A stretch of 64,000 bases of DNA from contig PQWQ01000015.1 of assembly GCA_002943765.1 (NCBI GenBank), positions 558,001 to 622,000 on the forward strand. The letters run 5' to 3'. Origin of the DNA: Psoroptes ovis. Lineage: Eukaryota; Arthropoda; Arachnida; Sarcoptiformes; Psoroptidae. The position numbers were made by a program, and so were the translations under genes. The first letter of the stretch is position 1; each line of letters opens with the position of its first letter. Below, piece by piece: positions 60,843 through 64,000 of this stretch. Under the pieces are notes generated by a model. It made no database searches, was not told where the DNA came from, and saw only the letters and a program-made list of their open reading frames with translations.

Positions 60843-61673
60843 TTAGTTGCCATAATTTTTCATTTCATTTTCACATTTTGCCAAATAAGGTTTCCACATT
60901 TTTTTGATTTTTTCTATCGATTTTTGAGGAAAATTATTTTCTTTGCCATATTCTTCGATGGATTTGCAACCATTAGGTGTGTGATAATGATTTAATTGTG
61001 CTTTACCATTCAAAAATTTTGGCAAATTTTCCGGTGCCACATAATCGAATATTTCATCACCATTACAAAATTTCATTATATGAGCTAAATCTTCTGGAAG
61101 CCATCTTTTAATGAAATACCAAGCATGAACCATAATTCTTGGTAAATTGTATAACAATATGTAATTAAGGGTTGGTGGACAACATTCACTAAATATTTTC
61201 ATACCCCATCTTGCAAAATCCATATCAGTATTATCAAGACCTACACCAGTCAAATCAACAATGATTCCCACACCTCTATGTGTTGAATCCATTTTATATA
61301 TTTGATATAGTACAAATTTTCGATAAACCATCTCTAATTCTTTGATTTTGCGATAAAATTGATGCCTCATATAGACAACATAATTACCTTGTCTATCTTT
61401 TAAATAATCAAATACAAGTGACATTTTGAAATATTCAGCAGGAAAATGATGATCATTTAATTTATATATTCGATATTCATGACCATATTTCAATGTATTT
61501 ATCAACATTTCGGCTGCTTCTTTGACATTTCGTTTACGATCCAAATATTTTTGCAAAATCCAATCATCGTTCCATGCTATTCTGCATAATTCTTCATCAA
61601 ATGACTCTTTATCATTTTCATAGGCTTGTTGAACAATTGAACGAATTTCATCATATTTAGCTTTATCACTCAT
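60843..61673 (-). CDS. CRAL-TRIO (Sec14-like) lipid-binding protein (a)
   Basis: A 276-aa single-exon frame from ATG 61673. The N-terminal helical part (D-D-W-I-L-Q-K-Y-L-D-R-K-R-N-V-K-E-A) is the CRAL-TRIO-N region. The Sec14 fold follows: G-N-Y-V-V-Y-M-R, then H-R-G-V-G-I-I-V-D-L-T-G-V-G-L-D-N-T-D-M-D, Y-P-like C-C-P-P-T-L-N-Y-I-L-L-Y-N-L-P-R-I-M, and I-M-K-F-C-N-G-D-E-I-F-D-Y with L-P-K-F-L-N-G at the lid. Such proteins carry hydrophobic ligands (phosphoinositides, tocopherol, retinal) between membranes. The pattern resembles the MOSPD2-type and SEC14-like branch, but no MSP domain is present. A truncated paralogue lies at 63536-64000. Confidence 0.85.
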   Translation of the reverse strand: MSDKAKYDEIRSIVQQAYENDKESFDEELCRIAWNDDWILQKYLDRKRNVKEAAEMLINTLKYGHEYRIYKLNDHHFPAEYFKMSLVFDYLKDRQGNYVVYMRHQFYRKIKELEMVYRKFVLYQIYKMDSTHRGVGIIVDLTGVGLDNTDMDFARWGMKIFSECCPPTLNYILLYNLPRIMVHAWYFIKRWLPEDLAHIMKFCNGDEIFDYVAPENLPKFLNGKAQLNHYHTPNGCKSIEEYGKENNFPQKSIEKIKKMWKPYLAKCENEMKNYGN

Positions 61674-62559
61674 TGTTTAACAGATGTTTTTTTACTCAAA
61701 TAAAATGAAAAAAAGATGAATTTCCAATGAAATTGAATGAGATTTTTCAGATATACAAGCAACAATGATAATAATCAAGAAAGAAAAATCAATAAATTTG
61801 TATCTAATCAGAATAACAGAAAATAATCAATCATTCATTGAATTTTTGATAAGTCAATACATGTGTATTGAGTGCATAAGATAAATAGGACCTCTACCAT
61901 TCAAAAAAAAAGCATTGATTATCATGTGCCAAAAAATTGAAAATTATCTCTGATCATAATACCTAGACTTCTTCTACAAATATCCAAAAAATTTCGGCAC
62001 CTCTTTTCTGGCCTGAATTCATGGTCAAATCGTAATATAATTAATATTATTGTTTGAATAATCGTCGAGATGTTAATTTCTCAGTTAATCAATTTCGTTT
62101 GTTTATTCTTGTATAAAAATTATTTTATTTTATGCTTAAGATTGAAATTCATATGACTTTTATGATGAAATCAAAAAAAATTTTGAGTGAAATCAATCAA
62201 TTGTCATAACAAGTATGCATCTGTTGGCAATCGTAATCAATGGGTGAGATAGTAATAGCGGTCCTTGGAGACAAAAAATGTGATTGCACTCAAGATTTTT
62301 GATCGATTAAAATCAATCAATTATTTAGAAATAATATTACAAATCAATGGATGAAACGGTACAATATCTGATTATTAAACAATTAAATCAACACAGTAGA
62401 CATTTTTTTTTTTTTTTTTTTGGTTTGGGTTTTAATTGTCTTTTTGATCAGATCTCAATGAATCTTGGGTTGAAATCTTTAATTAATTTTTTGATGTGAA
62501 TCGAATCAAATATTTTAAAATTACGAATCAAAATATTTTATTAAAAAATACAACTTAAA
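61674..62559. other. Head-to-head spacer of CRAL-TRIO (a) and the LAMP-like gene
   Basis: AT-rich with a 19-T run at 62403-62421. It presumably contains the promoters of both genes. No other feature seen. Confidence 0.55.
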
Positions 62560-63270
62560 ATGAATTTAAAATTATTTATCTATTCTATTATTTCAATAAT
62601 TATCCCGAATATGTTATTGATCGAATGTGAAAATTATGAATATACGCAAATTAATGATACTAAAATTGATATTCAATGCTCGACACGTAATACGACAATA
62701 TTTCTACATATTGATGAAATAAAAATTAATGATCGAAAAATTAAGTTTGAAGATTTCAGATATAATTGTGTTTCAAGATATAGAAATAAAAAAGCAAAAC
62801 ATAAAGGAAAATTGGTATTAAATGAAACATTGATATTGGACATGAATCAAAAAAATAATGAAGAAGCTTTACATATTGAATTTGTATTTTCTCGAAAAGA
62901 TAGTAAATCATATCAAATGAAAAATTTTACAATGATTTTCAATAAAACCACGTACAATAATGATGATTTTGATATACGTTTTATGCAACAATTCATGATT
63001 AATAAACAAGGCTATTATTGTGATTATCTTGAAAATACGATTAATGAAGCAAATTTTGGAAATAAAACTGAAAATAATATTAATATTAAATTCATTGATT
63101 TCAAATTTGCCGCCTTTTTATCGCCAGACACGAACGTAACTAGTTGCATTAAATTTCAAGAATGTAATCCATTACCTGGTAATCAATTGGTACCGATAAT
63201 TGTTGGCGCCGGTTTATTAGCATTGATGGGAGCTTGTTTAGGAATCTATTTATTCATGCGATCTCGATGA
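62560..63270 (+). CDS. LAMP-like type I membrane glycoprotein
   Basis: A 236-aa single-exon frame. The signal peptide (L-K-L-F-I-Y-S-I-I-S-I-I-I-P) ends near E-C. An extracytosolic domain of about 185 residues follows, with several N-glycosylation sequons (N-D-T, N-T-T, N-E-T, N-F-T, N-K-T). Two pairs of Cys flank beta-rich stretches, and C-I-K-F-Q-E-C-N-P-L-P-G-N precedes the membrane segment. The TM starts L-V-P-I-I-V-G-A-G-L-L-A-L and ends Y-L-F-M-R-S-R. The N-x-L-V-P-I-x-V-G start of the TM is characteristic of LAMP/CD68 proteins, which coat lysosomal or endosomal membranes. Unlike LAMPs the cytosolic tail is only three residues and lacks the G-Y-x-x-hydrophobic sorting signal. Assignment is by the TM and domain layout, so family-level only. 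Confidence 0.6.
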   Translation: MNLKLFIYSIISIIIPNMLLIECENYEYTQINDTKIDIQCSTRNTTIFLHIDEIKINDRKIKFEDFRYNCVSRYRNKKAKHKGKLVLNETLILDMNQKNNEEALHIEFVFSRKDSKSYQMKNFTMIFNKTTYNNDDFDIRFMQQFMINKQGYYCDYLENTINEANFGNKTENNINIKFIDFKFAAFLSPDTNVTSCIKFQECNPLPGNQLVPIIVGAGLLALMGACLGIYLFMRSR

Positions 63271-63535
63271 TAAATTGAATTATAATTGAAAATTTGTGAT
63301 TGATTTTAATTTTTTCCTATTTTTCAGTAGCAGATGGTGCCAGTCGATCTTAACAAAAATTTACAAAATCAAAAAAATTTAAAATGCACCAAACTTGACG
63401 TAAATGATTTATTTTAAAAAAAATACAAATTTTATTTTTCACATTGTAAAAAAAATATTGATAAATGAAATTAAAAAATGAAAATTTATATGTTCAAAGG
63501 AAATTGTCAATTTAATACTTTTGTCGTTTATTTTA
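63271..63535. other. Short intergenic spacer
   Basis: 265 bp between two convergent stop codons, AT-rich. No feature beyond presumed polyadenylation sites. Confidence 0.6.
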
Positions 63536-64000
63536 TCAATTTGGAATCGCTACGGCTGATTGTAAAATTTTACTCTCTTCATCCGCTTCATCTAATAATG
63601 GTTGAAATATTTTCATTATTTTTTTGGTTTCTTTATCACTTCGACCACGTTCTTTACCAATTTCATATGATGATCGACAATTTTTCGGTATATGATGATA
63701 ATCTAATCGACATTCACCACCAAGATACATTGGTAAATTAGCACGATCAATATATTCGAATACTTCATCATTTTTACAGAATTTTATTTTATTACGTGTA
63801 TCAGCTGGTAACCAACTTTTTACGATGGTCCATGCTGATTGAAATATCCACGGTAATTCATGTACTAAAATATAGTTGATACCAATTGGATAATAATTTA
63901 ATAAGGATGAAACTAAGAACCAAATCATATCCATGTCTAGATTGACCAAACCAGCTCCTTTAAGATCAAAGAATATGCCAATACCATTACCATTTGTGAT
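63536..64000 (-). CDS. CRAL-TRIO (Sec14-like) protein (b), 5' part outside window
   Basis: The open frame continues through the window edge: 154 codons on the minus strand plus the stop codon at 63536. It begins inside the domain at G-N-G-I-G-I-F-F-D-L-K-G-A-G-L-V-N-L-D-M-D. It aligns block for block with the neighbour at 60843-61673: Y-P-I-G-I-N-Y-I-L-V-H-E-L-P-W-I-F, W-L-P-A-D-T-R, I-K-F-C-K-N-D-E-V-F-E-Y-I, L-P-M-Y-L-G-G. The two are tandem paralogues in the same orientation, with the LAMP-like gene between them. The N-terminal half and any further exons lie beyond 64000. Confidence 0.85.
   Translation of the reverse strand: MTNGNGIGIFFDLKGAGLVNLDMDMIWFLVSSLLNYYPIGINYILVHELPWIFQSAWTIVKSWLPADTRNKIKFCKNDEVFEYIDRANLPMYLGGECRLDYHHIPKNCRSSYEIGKERGRSDKETKKIMKIFQPLLDEADEESKILQSAVAIPN

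Noticed and set aside
1..64000. CRISPR arrays, bacterial operons, ribosome binding sites, rRNA or tRNA genes
   Set aside because: The window is eukaryotic nuclear DNA with spliced genes. I found no spaced direct repeats, and no cloverleaf or rRNA core I could support by eye.

Overview
This is a eukaryotic, strongly AT-rich window. Its genes have small introns (mostly about 55-80 nt, GT..AG), Asn/Gln/Ser/His-rich low-complexity coding stretches, and long gene-free spans full of A/T homopolymers and microsatellites. The gene set is arthropod in character: a 7tm_7-type gustatory receptor, capicua, a DEG/ENaC channel, LDLa-domain secreted proteins and a candidate neuropeptide precursor. The small introns, base composition and a possible microplusin-like protein fit a chelicerate, most likely an acariform mite. 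That placement is inference; no species was identified by search.

Layout: 1-199 is the 3' end of an Asn-rich gene ending in a possible PDZ ligand. After a 6 kb desert comes a four-exon gustatory-receptor-like gene (6194-7767, +) and a single-exon PRF-amide-type neuropeptide precursor candidate (8986-9660, -). Next is a metabolic and housekeeping cluster: ETHE1 persulfide dioxygenase (11735-12751, -), an FGGY-family carbohydrate kinase (13650-15373, +), a RIC3-like chaperone (15391-17118, -, whose stop lies 17 bp from the FGGY stop) and a Cys-type glutathione peroxidase with an unusual N-terminal extension (17880-18733, -). ETHE1 and glutathione peroxidase both act in thiol and peroxide handling, but nothing ties them into one unit.

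The centre (21187-36654, -) is capicua. Both the long isoform (Tudor-like N-terminus plus the conserved RRLCS..C..RGYCSRH block) and the short isoform (own first exon at 25021-25321) can be reconstructed, with a shared HMG box and C-terminal C1 domain. Two large introns hold no other gene that I can see. From 36655 to 45432 I see no convincing gene, but there is an 81-bp mariner-like MITE flanked by TA at 41430-41514.

From 45433 onward are a class 3 fatty-aldehyde dehydrogenase with a C-terminal membrane tail (45433-47263, +), another desert, and a 902-aa DEG/ENaC channel (51170-54066, +). A gene-dense block follows (55607-64000): two divergently transcribed LDLa secreted paralogues, a Cys-patterned secreted protein reminiscent of microplusins, a 606-aa protein of unknown function, a 76-aa single-TM protein, two CRAL-TRIO (Sec14-like) paralogues (the second cut by the window edge) and a LAMP-like type I membrane protein between them. 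Exon borders were worked out by hand from splice consensus, phase and family homology; no transcript data were available.
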